DNA of 9,680 nt from assembly GCA_027347805.1 (NCBI GenBank), contig DAIEQP010000260.1, positions 1 to 9,680 on the forward strand, written 5' to 3'. The notes under the pieces are model-generated. The model was not told the origin of the DNA. It was given only the letters and a program-made list of their open reading frames with translations, and searched no databases. Of this stretch, positions 1 to 6,241 are shown piece by piece. Each line of letters opens with the position of its first letter. Positions within the stretch are counted from its first letter, which is position 1. The translations under genes were made by a program, and so were the position numbers. This DNA comes from Ignavibacteria bacterium (GTDB lineage Bacteria; Bacteroidota; Ignavibacteria; Ignavibacteriales; Melioribacteraceae).

Positions 1-44
1 TGATGAGGCGATTAGTATTCTTATGTGCCGAGTTTATATAATGC

Positions 45-116
45 AACATTATGCTGAGATGACAGAACTTCAAAGACGTTTTTGTTGGGACTGACCAAAG
101 ACTTTAGCATAATGTT
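45..116. repeat. Perfect 11-bp inverted repeat with a 50-nt loop
   Basis: The left arm AACATTATGCT (45-55) and right arm AGCATAATGTT (106-116) are exact reverse complements. The 50-nt interior contains the direct repeat CAAAGAC at 71-77 and 96-102. No T-run follows. It could be the base of a structured RNA stem or a paired protein site; function unknown. Confidence 0.6.
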
Positions 117-146
117 CGTTATGTAATACTGGCTGTCACATGATGA

Positions 147-191
147 CCCGTGAAATATCAATAGCATTCTCTTCTTAAAATATTTCACGGG
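147..191. repeat. Perfect 12-bp inverted repeat with a 21-nt loop
   Basis: CCCGTGAAATAT (147-158) and ATATTTCACGGG (180-191) are perfect reverse complements separated by 21 nt. This is the strongest hairpin in the leader region. The bases after it are GC-mixed rather than T-rich, which argues against an intrinsic terminator in either direction. Confidence 0.7.
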
Positions 192-225
192 GCAAGTTGA
201 GCTGAGACCTTCACACAAGGTTGCC
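191..225. repeat. Small two-part hairpin
   Basis: GGCAA (191-195) pairs with TTGCC (221-225). Inside it ACCTT (207-211) can pair with AAGGT (217-221), with a CACAC loop; the two helices share base 221. It directly abuts the right arm of the preceding 12-bp inverted repeat, so the three stems could stack in one RNA. The stem is short and could be chance on its own. Confidence 0.35.
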
Positions 226-315
226 TACCAATAAAATCTTTCCTCTGATGTAAAGTGTATTACAGTGAATGAATCGTATTCAGCAATTAGTTTTTAGTCA
301 TCAGCAACATATTAA

Positions 316-320
316 AAGGA
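316..320 (+). promoter_or_regulatory. Ribosome binding site of the M15 peptidase gene
   Basis: AAGGA lies 7 nt before the ATG at 328, a standard Shine-Dalgarno placement. It fixes the start upstream of the repeat-like sequence at 335-356, so the repeat is translated. Confidence 0.6.
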
Positions 321-327
321 AAAGCAA

Positions 328-828
328 ATGAACGCTTCGACTTCGCTCAGCACAAGACTCTCGGATAATTTTTTTCTTAATGAATTTACTATTAGTCAAG
401 AAGCGGAAAGACATGGTTACAGAAATGAACCGAATGAAAAGCAAATCGATAATTTAAGATTGCTTTGTGTGAATGTTCTACAACCTCTCAGGGAAATTAT
501 TGATGTTCCGATTTTTATTAACTCGGGTTTTCGTTCTTTTGATGTAAATGCCGCTGTCGATGGAAAATTCAATTCTCAACATCTCGAAGGAAAAGCTGCA
601 GACTTCATTGTTCCATCAATGAATTTAGTTGATGTGTTCAACATCATCTTGCAAAAGTTATCATTCGATCAATTGATTTATGAATTCGGTAAGTGGATTC
701 ATATTTCTTGGAATGGTGAATTGAATCGAAAAGATGTGATGATATCTAAAAAGGTTTATGGGAAAACGATGTATGAAAAAGTTGTTGGTGATCGGTTATC
801 GGTTATAAGTGAAGAACGAAGAGTGTAG
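328..828 (+). CDS. Phage-type M15 zinc peptidase (endolysin-like, D-Ala-D-Ala carboxypeptidase/L-Ala-D-Glu peptidase fold)
   Basis: This 166-residue protein matches the short phage-type peptidase M15 domain, which cuts peptide bonds in peptidoglycan stems and often acts as endolysin. The zinc site is visible in order: the SGFRS segment at 66-70, His85 in the S-Q-H motif, Asp92 in the A-A-D motif, and His125 in W-I-H-I-S, with Glu119 as probable catalytic base. There is no signal peptide, so release would depend on a holin, and a holin-like gene lies about 265 bp downstream. The family core starts at about residue 11 (LSDNFFLNEF). The first ten residues are unlike the family and come largely from a repeat-like sequence at 335-356. 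The start has a good ribosome binding site at 316-320. Family assignment is solid; a role in lysis rather than host wall remodelling is inferred from the neighbour. Confidence 0.85.
   Translation: MNASTSLSTRLSDNFFLNEFTISQEAERHGYRNEPNEKQIDNLRLLCVNVLQPLREIIDVPIFINSGFRSFDVNAAVDGKFNSQHLEGKAADFIVPSMNLVDVFNIILQKLSFDQLIYEFGKWIHISWNGELNRKDVMISKKVYGKTMYEKVVGDRLSVISEERRV
335..356 (+). repeat. REP-like dispersed repeat inside the 5' end of the peptidase gene
   Basis: The sequence begins CTTCGACTTCGCTCAG and continues CACAAG. It contains CTTCG twice in tandem and resembles a short palindromic-type repeat that I recall as scattered between genes in many Bacteroidota, Ignavibacteriota and cyanobacterial genomes; no search was possible here. 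It encodes residues 3 to 10 of the M15 protein (A-S-T-S-L-S-T-R), just before the point where the conserved family sequence begins. Confidence 0.45.
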
Positions 829-1050
829 AATTATGAATGAAAAGATTTATATATGGATTATCGGAGGGCTATTAAGTCTGGTCAATTTCTTATTCTAGTC
901 CAGGATAAAGAGGATTGAGAAAGATTTGATGAAACGAAAAAGAAATCATCTTCGATCGAGAAAAATTATTTATCGCGGTTCGAAGATCTTCATAATAAAT
1001 TGAGTGAAGTTGAGAAAAATATTATTAGGGAAATTTACAACATAAAGCTA

Positions 1051-1078
1051 TCAGCGCTCAGCAATCAGCTTTCAGAAA
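1051..1078 (+). repeat. Four-copy 7-nt tandem repeat (TCAGCNN)
   Basis: TCAGC recurs exactly every 7 nt at 1051, 1058 and 1065, with a fourth degenerate copy (TCAGA) at 1072. It lies in the 3' end of the broken coiled-coil gene and ends just upstream of the holin ribosome binding site. The period is not a multiple of three, so a gain or loss of one copy would shift the frame. Confidence 0.6.
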
Positions 1079-1081
1079 AAG

Positions 1082-1088
1082 AAGGAGG
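1082..1088 (+). promoter_or_regulatory. Strong ribosome binding site of the holin gene
   Basis: AAGGAGG sits 5 nt before the ATG at 1094, inside the last codons of the preceding broken gene. This is near-consensus and predicts efficient holin translation even though the upstream frame is interrupted. Confidence 0.75.
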
Positions 1089-1093
1089 ATAAC

Positions 1094-1483
1094 ATGGGAG
1101 TATTAGATTTTTTAGGCGGGATTGTGAAACCAATTACTGATTTGATTGACAATCTTACTACAACTGATGAGGAAAGAGGAAAACTCAAAAATGAGTTAAC
1201 TAAAATTGAGAATGAGTTTTTGGGTAAAGCTTTGGAATACGAAGCGAAACTTCTTGATTCTCAAGGAAGAATTGTTGAAGCAGAAGCGAAAGGACAAAGC
1301 TGGCTGCAGAGGAATTGGAGACCAATTACGATGCTTACTTTTTTGATTCTTGTTGTGTGTGATTCTTTTGGTTGGCTTGCATTTCGTCTAAGTAATGAGG
1401 CATGGACTTTACTGCAGATTGGTTTAGGCGGCTATGTAGTTGGTCGTACTGGTGAAAAAATTGTAGAAAAGATTAGAAAGTAA
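1094..1483 (+). CDS. Three-TM-type phage/GTA holin
   Basis: This 129-residue protein resembles the Holin_3TMs family (PF11351) of phage and gene-transfer-agent release proteins, which permeabilise the inner membrane so that the endolysin reaches the wall. It has an N-terminal amphipathic stretch (1-20), a charged helical region (24-68), the family-typical motif S-W-L-Q-R-N-W-R-P-I-T-M at 69-80, a membrane segment at about 80-97, and a second C-terminal hydrophobic segment with W-T-L-L-Q-I-G-L-G-G-Y-V-V-G-R at 104-118, followed by a positively charged tail. Length is normal for the family. Its pairing with the M15 peptidase at 328-828 supports a lysis cassette. A hairpin terminator follows about 120 bp downstream. 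Family assignment is good; actual lytic activity is not shown. Confidence 0.82.
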   Translation: MGVLDFLGGIVKPITDLIDNLTTTDEERGKLKNELTKIENEFLGKALEYEAKLLDSQGRIVEAEAKGQSWLQRNWRPITMLTFLILVVCDSFGWLAFRLSNEAWTLLQIGLGGYVVGRTGEKIVEKIRK

Positions 1484-1541
1484 TTACTGGACGAACTTCA
1501 GAAATAGTGGTACTGTTAGTAAATATTTATTGTAAAATATC

Positions 1542-1570
1542 TTGACTAATAGGCGATTATAAACTATTAT
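1542..1570 (+). promoter_or_regulatory. Candidate sigma70 promoter ahead of a terminator
   Basis: TTGACT (1542-1547) and TATTAT (1565-1570) are separated by exactly 17 nt. Transcription would begin near 1577 and meet the hairpin terminator at 1605-1637, giving a short RNA of about 60 nt with no open frame of note. Bacteroidota often use a different promoter consensus, so whether this is read depends on the host. Confidence 0.4.
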
Positions 1571-1604
1571 TAAGTAACAAAAGTTTTTAAATACCTTATT
1601 TGAT

Positions 1605-1640
1605 AAGCGGATGTTGGCACGTGTCGATGATCCGCTTTTT
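1605..1640 (+). terminator. Intrinsic terminator after the holin gene
   Basis: AAGCGGAT (1605-1612) and ATCCGCTT (1630-1637) form a perfect 8-bp stem with a 17-nt loop, and the T-run continues at 1636-1641. It fits a forward-strand terminator. In the reverse direction the bases after the hairpin are not T-rich, so it should work less well for the DUF3800 gene, whose stop codon is at 1640. Confidence 0.7.
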
Positions 1641-2446
1641 TATTTGAATTTTATCTTCCATGTACTGAAATAAGAGGGAGTATTTACAGTATAATTTCCA
1701 GCTAGAGAACTTCTATTTATATTTTTCCTAATCTCATCTACAACAATTTCCTTTCTTTTATTCGGTTGAATTAATCCAGCGGAAATTTTGAAATCATATA
1801 AAATTGAGCCGAGCAAAATATCTACGAGCTGAATGAGTAAATGAGAATGAGATTCAAGTCGTGTGATATTGAAAATAGATTTGGAGTAAGCTTCTTCTTG
1901 CAGTCTCTTTTTTAGTTTCCGCTTGATTGTCTGTTCAAAAGTTTCACCGAAATCATTAGGGACATATAGATAATCAGGCAGCAAACAGATTTGAGAATTA
2001 TTAAGGTTGCGAAGCAATCCAGTTATAAGTGTGGAGAAGAAACCGGAATACATGTCCCAGGTATTTGAGAATTTAGGACTCGGATTAAAATTAGGGTCTT
2101 CTCTATCAACTATTATTGCGGAAAATTTAACAGCAGGCAAAGTGAAATAATTTCGAACCAGTTCTTGATAGACGGAATTATTAAGTGAGTTTATGTTTGT
2201 GAACTTCAATTCGAAAGGCAATTGCTGCGAAGAATATTTTGCAAGCTTATTGTATTCATTATTCTGCAGGTATTCGGCAATAGTTTTTTCGCGTTGGTTT
2301 TTCGAAAACGTTCGTATTTTATCAAATGAGGTCTGGACAGTGGCATAAAGTTGTTCCGGTTCAGAAAGAGCTAAAACGCCGATACCAAAATAACGATCAC
2401 TGATCAAAGTACCAGATTCATCTGCAAATACAAAGTAGTTAGGCAT
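1640..2446 (-). CDS. DUF3800 family protein
   Basis: This 268-residue protein fits DUF3800 (PF12686), a family of unknown activity with a proposed RNase H-like fold. It has the signature N-terminal acidic motif F-A-D-E-S-G (residues 7-12), followed by a hydrophobic strand I-G-V-L-A-L (22-27), an internal I-I-V-D-R-E-D (111-117), and the C-terminal L-L-I-Q-L-V-D-I-L-L-G (203-213) that matches the usual Q-L-A-D-L motif. The conserved acidic residues Asp9, Glu10, Asp114 and Asp209 are all present, so the protein is not obviously degraded. DUF3800 genes are often seen in defence islands and mobile elements. It lies 153 bp downstream of the TrlF-like gene, across two hairpins, so it may be transcribed separately. 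I see no strong Shine-Dalgarno before the ATG at 2446. Confidence 0.75.
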   Translation of the reverse strand: MPNYFVFADESGTLISDRYFGIGVLALSEPEQLYATVQTSFDKIRTFSKNQREKTIAEYLQNNEYNKLAKYSSQQLPFELKFTNINSLNNSVYQELVRNYFTLPAVKFSAIIVDREDPNFNPSPKFSNTWDMYSGFFSTLITGLLRNLNNSQICLLPDYLYVPNDFGETFEQTIKRKLKKRLQEEAYSKSIFNITRLESHSHLLIQLVDILLGSILYDFKISAGLIQPNKRKEIVVDEIRKNINRSSLAGNYTVNTPSYFSTWKIKFK

Positions 2447-2493
2447 ATATCATTTGCTCAATGGAGTATAAATAAAATATAAATTATAATGTT

Positions 2494-2516
2494 GGCAGAT
2501 AATTTATTTATCTGCC
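2494..2516 (-). repeat. Perfect 9-bp hairpin between the TrlF-like and DUF3800 genes
   Basis: GGCAGATAA (2494-2502) and TTATCTGCC (2508-2516) flank a 5-nt loop. On the reverse strand it follows the TrlF-like gene and is succeeded by AT-rich sequence without a clean T-run. A TATAAT (reverse strand, 2488 to 2483) lies immediately downstream, so the hairpin could be a weak terminator or an operator over a DUF3800 promoter. Confidence 0.5.
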
Positions 2517-2524
2517 GTTAATAT

Positions 2525-2550
2525 ATTGGATGTTCTATTTGAGAACCAAT
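2525..2550. repeat. Imperfect hairpin with a 3-nt bulge
   Basis: ATTGG (2525-2529) plus TTCT (2533-2536) pair with AGAACCAAT (2542-2550), leaving ATG as a bulge and a 5-nt loop. On the forward strand a T-run follows at 2555-2560. In the direction of the surrounding genes no T-run follows. It may help separate the two transcription units; alone it is weak evidence. Confidence 0.35.
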
Positions 2551-2599
2551 GACATTTTTTATTAAAAGTGTTGCATTTTTTTCAAAAACCGTTAAAATA

Positions 2600-5500
2600 T
2601 TAATTGCGTGAATATTTCCTTTCACGATTATTAAAAGCTTCTTTAGTACCTTCTAGAACATCGATAACTCTTTGTCTGATACCAAAGTTTTCAATACTGC
2701 CAGAATCATAAGTAATTAAATGATTATTTTTCTTATCCAATTTAGCGAAAATAATTTGCTCTGAATCACAGACAACTGCTAGATTAGGATTATGTGTCAC
2801 CATGATAATTTGACGGTCTGTTTTTGCTGTTTTTAAAAACGGAACTAATTTCTTTGCAACTGTTTCATTATCTAAATTTTCCTCGGGCTGATCTATTATA
2901 ATTGGTCTTTTATCTTTATCGATAAGTAGGTAAAATATTAATAGTAGTGTTCCCTTTTCACCGGGTGAAAGAAATGAAATTGGTTTTTCGGCGAAGGTGA
3001 TATTGAACCTTGGTTCTAAATATGTAAATCCATAAATGTAATTGTAAAAATCTGTCTTCTTACCTTCTATAATCTGAGCTTCAAAGTCACTCTTCTTTTG
3101 GCCGGGTTTTGAATAGTCTTTTTGTAGAGCTTCGAGTAATCGATCAGGAAATTCAAGTATAGATGCTTCGTTTGAGAAATCAACATTTCTTTTCATTATT
3201 TCTAATTGCGATTCGGCTTTTTCATAAGTACGAAATGTTCCAGCGGTTTTGAGATTAATAAAATCATAAAAAGAGCTATCGAATTTTGAATCTATAGCTA
3301 AGTTAGAGTCAAATTGTAAAAATTCATTGATGTCGAAATCAAATTCTTTAGCACGCTGCTCGGAATATTTTTTCGCATATGAATATATATCGGGATAAAT
3401 ATTCATTTTTTCTTTAATGAGTGATAATATTTCACGGGAGATGCTATTGCGTTCTGTTATTTTTTTTGCATGTTCTTTATCTATATCATTTTCGAAATAG
3501 GAAGACCAATACTCATAGTATCTTATAGAATCTTTTTTGTCCTTTTCACCAATTAACTCTTCTTCCTTCTTTTTCCAATTCTGGAATTCTTTTAAATAAT
3601 TCGTATAATTTATTTGTTTCTGGCTCAATCCTTTTTCTGTTTCTGAGACTTCCTTTTGAATGGTTTCAAGTTGATTGGTGTTATCAGAAACAAGTTTTTC
3701 ATATTTTGTAACATTACTGGTTAATTGTCTTATCACATTATTTATCGGATCATGATTTATCTTGAGTTGTATGGACTCTTCAATTTTTAATTTATATTTA
3801 AGAAAAGGGGCACTGTTTAGAATATCTTCTTTGACCTCGATGTATTTATTTTGCAATTCATCAATTATTCCCAACAACCTTTCCAATTCATGAATTTCAT
3901 TATTCAGTTCATTGATTATTTTTAAGTATTTTTCATTTTCTTTATTAAGATTATCAATTTTATCTTGCTTAGTTTTGATAGTGTGTAATACTAATTCGCT
4001 CTCCTTTTCTGTTGGTTTGTCCACTTTCGGAGGTTCTTGTTTTTTTAGTTCGTCTAATTGCCGAATTTTTTCTTTTAATGAATTCTTAACTTTTTCTTTT
4101 ATATGTGGAAGTTGATTGTGCTCGATTCTTGATATTTCTTTATTAGTTTCATCAAGTTTAGATCTAACACGATTTATATTTTTATCTAAGATCGAAGATT
4201 TTTTTTCAATTAGGACCTCAAGATTATCTGTGTTTAGTCTTTTCTCAAATGGAATGTGAGAATAAACAACTCTCTCAATTTCATTCCGTAATCGAGAAGT
4301 GTCTTCGTTATCACATAAATCATTTACAAATGATTGTGAAAAATAAATCACTTTTGACAACTCTTCTTCTATGTGAGAAGGTTTACAAAACAATTTTGAA
4401 CAATCATATTTGTCATGAAATACAAGCCTTGCTTTATATTTCTCAACACTTTTATGGTCGAGAAATTTTTTATGTTTTAGAAAAGAAAAACTTTGTGTGT
4501 TCGCATTGCCAGCTGCACCAATTAAATCAGCAAGAGCGCTTTTCCCGGTACCTTTATTACCAATAATTGTAATCAAATCGCTATTCAATGGAATACATTT
4601 TATCTTATCAAACCATTCTCCATCATCCTTGGAACTTTCAACGTAAATACTATCGATGAAATATTTACCATTATCCTTTAGAAAAGAAAGCTTGTCTGGT
4701 TTATTACCAATAATAATTCTTTGCGCAGGTTCATATAAGATTTGTTTTAATCCTTCAAAAGTAGGATCCGCCTTTATCCAGGTAAAACATTTACCAATTC
4801 TATCTTTGGTAGATTCATTATTAGAATAATTATGAGCATCGCTGCAATCTAATAGTAAATCATTAACTTTATTTTCTCCAAGTTTTTTCTTGGCATGGTA
4901 ATAATTCTCAATACTTTCTGAACTTGTAAAAACAAGATCAAATTTATTAATAAGGTCTTTTTTGGTTGCAATAGAAGAGTCATTCCATTTTAATGATTCC
5001 CATTCTGTTTTCCCTATAGCAGTTAGATAAAGTCTTTCACGATCTTTATTGAAATAAGTAGTTTGTAACAATTCAAAAATATCTTCTTCATCAACGGTGA
5101 GATTATTGAATCCTTCTTCTAAATCAGAGCCATATTCAGATAGCTTCTCTGCAGCTACACTACTCTTAATGGCATGTCCCAAATCTTCTAAACTTTGTTT
5201 AGTAATTAGACCACTCCACGATCCAGCTTGGGTACCGTGGGTTAATTTAAATTTGGGAGATATACCATTTAGGAATTGTTGTTGAATGATGTTAGGGGAT
5301 AAAACTGAATCGTCTGCAAAAATTATATGTAGATTTATTTTTTTTAATCTTCCCTCCGTACCAACAAATTTATTTAGTCTAAATTCAATAACAGGAAGGA
5401 ATAAATCGATGTTTTGTAATCTACCGTGAGCTTTATATTCAAGGACCTTTTGATAACCATCAATGAATAAGTAATCATTGATGCCGATAACCTTAAATGA

Positions 5501-5647
5501 TTCCGGTAGGTTCTCCAAATCAATTATAAATTTCTCCCAATTTGAATCATTATCAATACCATAGTTTTGCACAATTGAAGCAGGAGTATGAACATGTAAA
5601 TCCCACTTATTCCACTCTGAACCTCTCAAATATCTTTTTGCACTCAT
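2600..5647 (-). CDS. TrlF-like protein: PHP phosphoesterase domain fused to an SMC/Rad50-type ABC ATPase
   Basis: This 1015-residue protein joins two catalytic parts. The N-terminus (about 10-275) is a PHP metal-dependent phosphoesterase: D-L-H-V-H-T with Asp16, His18 and His20, the G-I-N-D-Y-L-F segment (55-61), Glu88, His107, and the closing S-D-A-H (269-272). The rest is an ABC ATPase with Walker A G-N-K-G-T-G-K-S (363-370), a long charged coiled-coil insert (about 470-720), signature S-P-G-E-K-G (894-899), Walker B I-I-I-D-Q-P-E-E (Asp919, Glu922), and the H-loop His952. All key residues are intact. It matches what NCBI calls TrlF family AAA-like ATPases. By analogy with Rad50/SMC-like immune proteins the ATPase may sense DNA structure or tRNA state and license the PHP nuclease; that is inference. 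The start ATG has only a weak ribosome binding site and follows the small membrane-protein gene by about 70 bp. Confidence 0.85.
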   Translation of the reverse strand: MSAKRYLRGSEWNKWDLHVHTPASIVQNYGIDNDSNWEKFIIDLENLPESFKVIGINDYLFIDGYQKVLEYKAHGRLQNIDLFLPVIEFRLNKFVGTEGRLKKINLHIIFADDSVLSPNIIQQQFLNGISPKFKLTHGTQAGSWSGLITKQSLEDLGHAIKSSVAAEKLSEYGSDLEEGFNNLTVDEEDIFELLQTTYFNKDRERLYLTAIGKTEWESLKWNDSSIATKKDLINKFDLVFTSSESIENYYHAKKKLGENKVNDLLLDCSDAHNYSNNESTKDRIGKCFTWIKADPTFEGLKQILYEPAQRIIIGNKPDKLSFLKDNGKYFIDSIYVESSKDDGEWFDKIKCIPLNSDLITIIGNKGTGKSALADLIGAAGNANTQSFSFLKHKKFLDHKSVEKYKARLVFHDKYDCSKLFCKPSHIEEELSKVIYFSQSFVNDLCDNEDTSRLRNEIERVVYSHIPFEKRLNTDNLEVLIEKKSSILDKNINRVRSKLDETNKEISRIEHNQLPHIKEKVKNSLKEKIRQLDELKKQEPPKVDKPTEKESELVLHTIKTKQDKIDNLNKENEKYLKIINELNNEIHELERLLGIIDELQNKYIEVKEDILNSAPFLKYKLKIEESIQLKINHDPINNVIRQLTSNVTKYEKLVSDNTNQLETIQKEVSETEKGLSQKQINYTNYLKEFQNWKKKEEELIGEKDKKDSIRYYEYWSSYFENDIDKEHAKKITERNSISREILSLIKEKMNIYPDIYSYAKKYSEQRAKEFDFDINEFLQFDSNLAIDSKFDSSFYDFINLKTAGTFRTYEKAESQLEIMKRNVDFSNEASILEFPDRLLEALQKDYSKPGQKKSDFEAQIIEGKKTDFYNYIYGFTYLEPRFNITFAEKPISFLSPGEKGTLLLIFYLLIDKDKRPIIIDQPEENLDNETVAKKLVPFLKTAKTDRQIIMVTHNPNLAVVCDSEQIIFAKLDKKNNHLITYDSGSIENFGIRQRVIDVLEGTKEAFNNRERKYSRN

Positions 5648-5697
5648 TATTTATACTCTTTATATTTTCAGTAAATTATTATTTTAAAACGAGATTC

Positions 5698-5715
5698 AAT
5701 AACATAAATGTTATT
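5698..5715. repeat. AT-rich palindrome between the membrane-protein and TrlF-like genes
   Basis: AATAACAT (5698-5705) and ATGTTATT (5708-5715) are perfect reverse complements around two bases, just after the membrane-protein stop. It is too AT-rich for a strong terminator; it could attenuate transcription or bind a dimeric regulator. No clear promoter follows in the remaining ~50 bp before the TrlF-like start. Confidence 0.4.
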
Positions 5716-5717
5716 AT

Positions 5718-6197
5718 TTATTGTGAGTTGCTCTCAGCATAAATTTTTATTTCTGGAACAATCGGTTCGAGTTCGACCTCGCTTTGGATTATAGCAGCTA
5801 AATCGAAAACTTTTTTCGATTCTTTACGGATTTTCATTAATTCCCTTTGTCTTTCTTCTCCTTCAAAATCTTTTAAATAATCCCATCGGGGACAATAAGC
5901 ATTAATAAAACCTAATGCTTCTATGAATTTCTTTCTTGTTTGTTTTTCTAGATACAGCGAATATTTAGAGTAAAACGTTTGAGCATCCTTGAAAACTTGC
6001 CTAACCTTTTCTGCATCATGTTCATCAAGACAATTAACAAAAAACATGCATTGCTCAAAAGCTTTTTGATGAGCTTCAAGACGTTTTTCAATTGCAACCG
6101 TTCTATACATGTCTTTTCGATTTAGATAAAGCGTAATAAGGGGTATGGTTGCGCCAATAATAAGAGTTGCTAAAGGAAGTATAATATTTGTAAACAT
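5718..6197 (-). CDS. Small protein with one N-terminal membrane segment, unknown family
   Basis: I do not assign a family. The chosen start is the ATG at 6195-6197 (159 residues), because GAGG lies 5 nt before it; an in-frame GTG two codons upstream falls inside that ribosome binding site and is unlikely. The protein begins with a hydrophobic helix (about residues 3-25, N-I-I-L-P-L-A-T-L-I-I-G-A-T-I-P-L-I-T-L-Y-L) followed at once by N-R-K, predicting an N-out, C-in anchor. The remainder is a charged helical cytoplasmic domain with R-L-E-A-H-Q-K-A-F-E (39-48) and a Y-C-P-R-W-D stretch (about 101-106). It sits between the HEPN-like gene (44-nt gap) and the TrlF-like gene (about 70-nt gap), all co-directional. 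Possible jobs are membrane anchor, sensor or inhibitor of a neighbouring enzyme; none is shown. Confidence 0.7.
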   Translation of the reverse strand: MFTNIILPLATLIIGATIPLITLYLNRKDMYRTVAIEKRLEAHQKAFEQCMFFVNCLDEHDAEKVRQVFKDAQTFYSKYSLYLEKQTRKKFIEALGFINAYCPRWDYLKDFEGEERQRELMKIRKESKKVFDLAAIIQSEVELEPIVPEIKIYAESNSQ

Positions 6198-6241
6198 CTT
6201 CACCTCAAAGTTGTTTATGCACGATTTGAGTGAATTGCAAT

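Larger units (their letters stand above)
1..327. other. Gene-free leader region, rich in inverted repeats
   Basis: This stretch of more than 300 bases holds no convincing gene. One forward frame is open from the left edge to a TGA near position 94 and could be the last ~30 residues of an upstream gene, but I do not recognise the peptide. A reverse 65-codon frame lies across two perfect inverted repeats and looks accidental. What the sequence does show is three inverted repeats in a row (45-116, 147-191, 191-225), followed by a plain AT-rich stretch up to the ribosome binding site of the peptidase gene. None of the hairpins is followed by a T-run, so they are not ordinary terminators. They could be a structured RNA, protein-binding sites or remnants of a mobile element. 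Confidence 0.5.
833..1092 (+). pseudogene. Broken gene for a membrane-anchored coiled-coil phage protein
   Basis: An ATG at 833, 4 nt after the peptidase stop, opens a frame encoding a hydrophobic segment (residues 5-21, IYIWIIGGLLSLVNFLF) that ends at a TAG at 896-898. The same frame continues S-R-I-K-R-I-E-K. One extra A in the AAA at about 920 would then join it to a second frame (919-1092) giving R-F-D-E-T-K-K-K, a charged helical tail (E-K-N-Y-L-S-R-F-E-D-L-H-N-K-L) and the end at TAA 1090-1092. So one nonsense codon and one 1-nt deletion split a protein of about 86 residues with one membrane segment and a coiled coil. The layout between endolysin and holin genes recalls spanin- or holin-accessory proteins, but I cannot assign a family. 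Sequencing error at the A-run could explain the frameshift but not the TAG. Confidence 0.6.

Noticed and set aside
2..94. Forward frame open from the left edge to TGA 92-94, possible C-terminus of an upstream gene
   Set aside because: Only about 30 residues, unrecognised, and one arm of an inverted repeat lies within it; not enough to call a partial gene.
21..218. 65-codon reverse-strand open frame in the leader region
   Set aside because: It runs across two perfect inverted repeats, has no ribosome binding site I can see, and its peptide has no recognisable feature.
948..987. 8-bp inverted repeat (ATCTTCGA / TCGAAGAT) in the broken coiled-coil gene
   Set aside because: Lies in former coding sequence with a 24-nt loop and no T-run; could be chance.
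3912..4566. Forward frames of 67 and 105 codons inside the TrlF-like gene
   Set aside because: They are antisense to the coiled-coil and ATPase coding region, which has intact motifs; shadow frames.
6201..6203. GTG start for the small membrane protein
   Set aside because: The GTG overlaps the Shine-Dalgarno GAGGTG that serves the ATG at 6195-6197.
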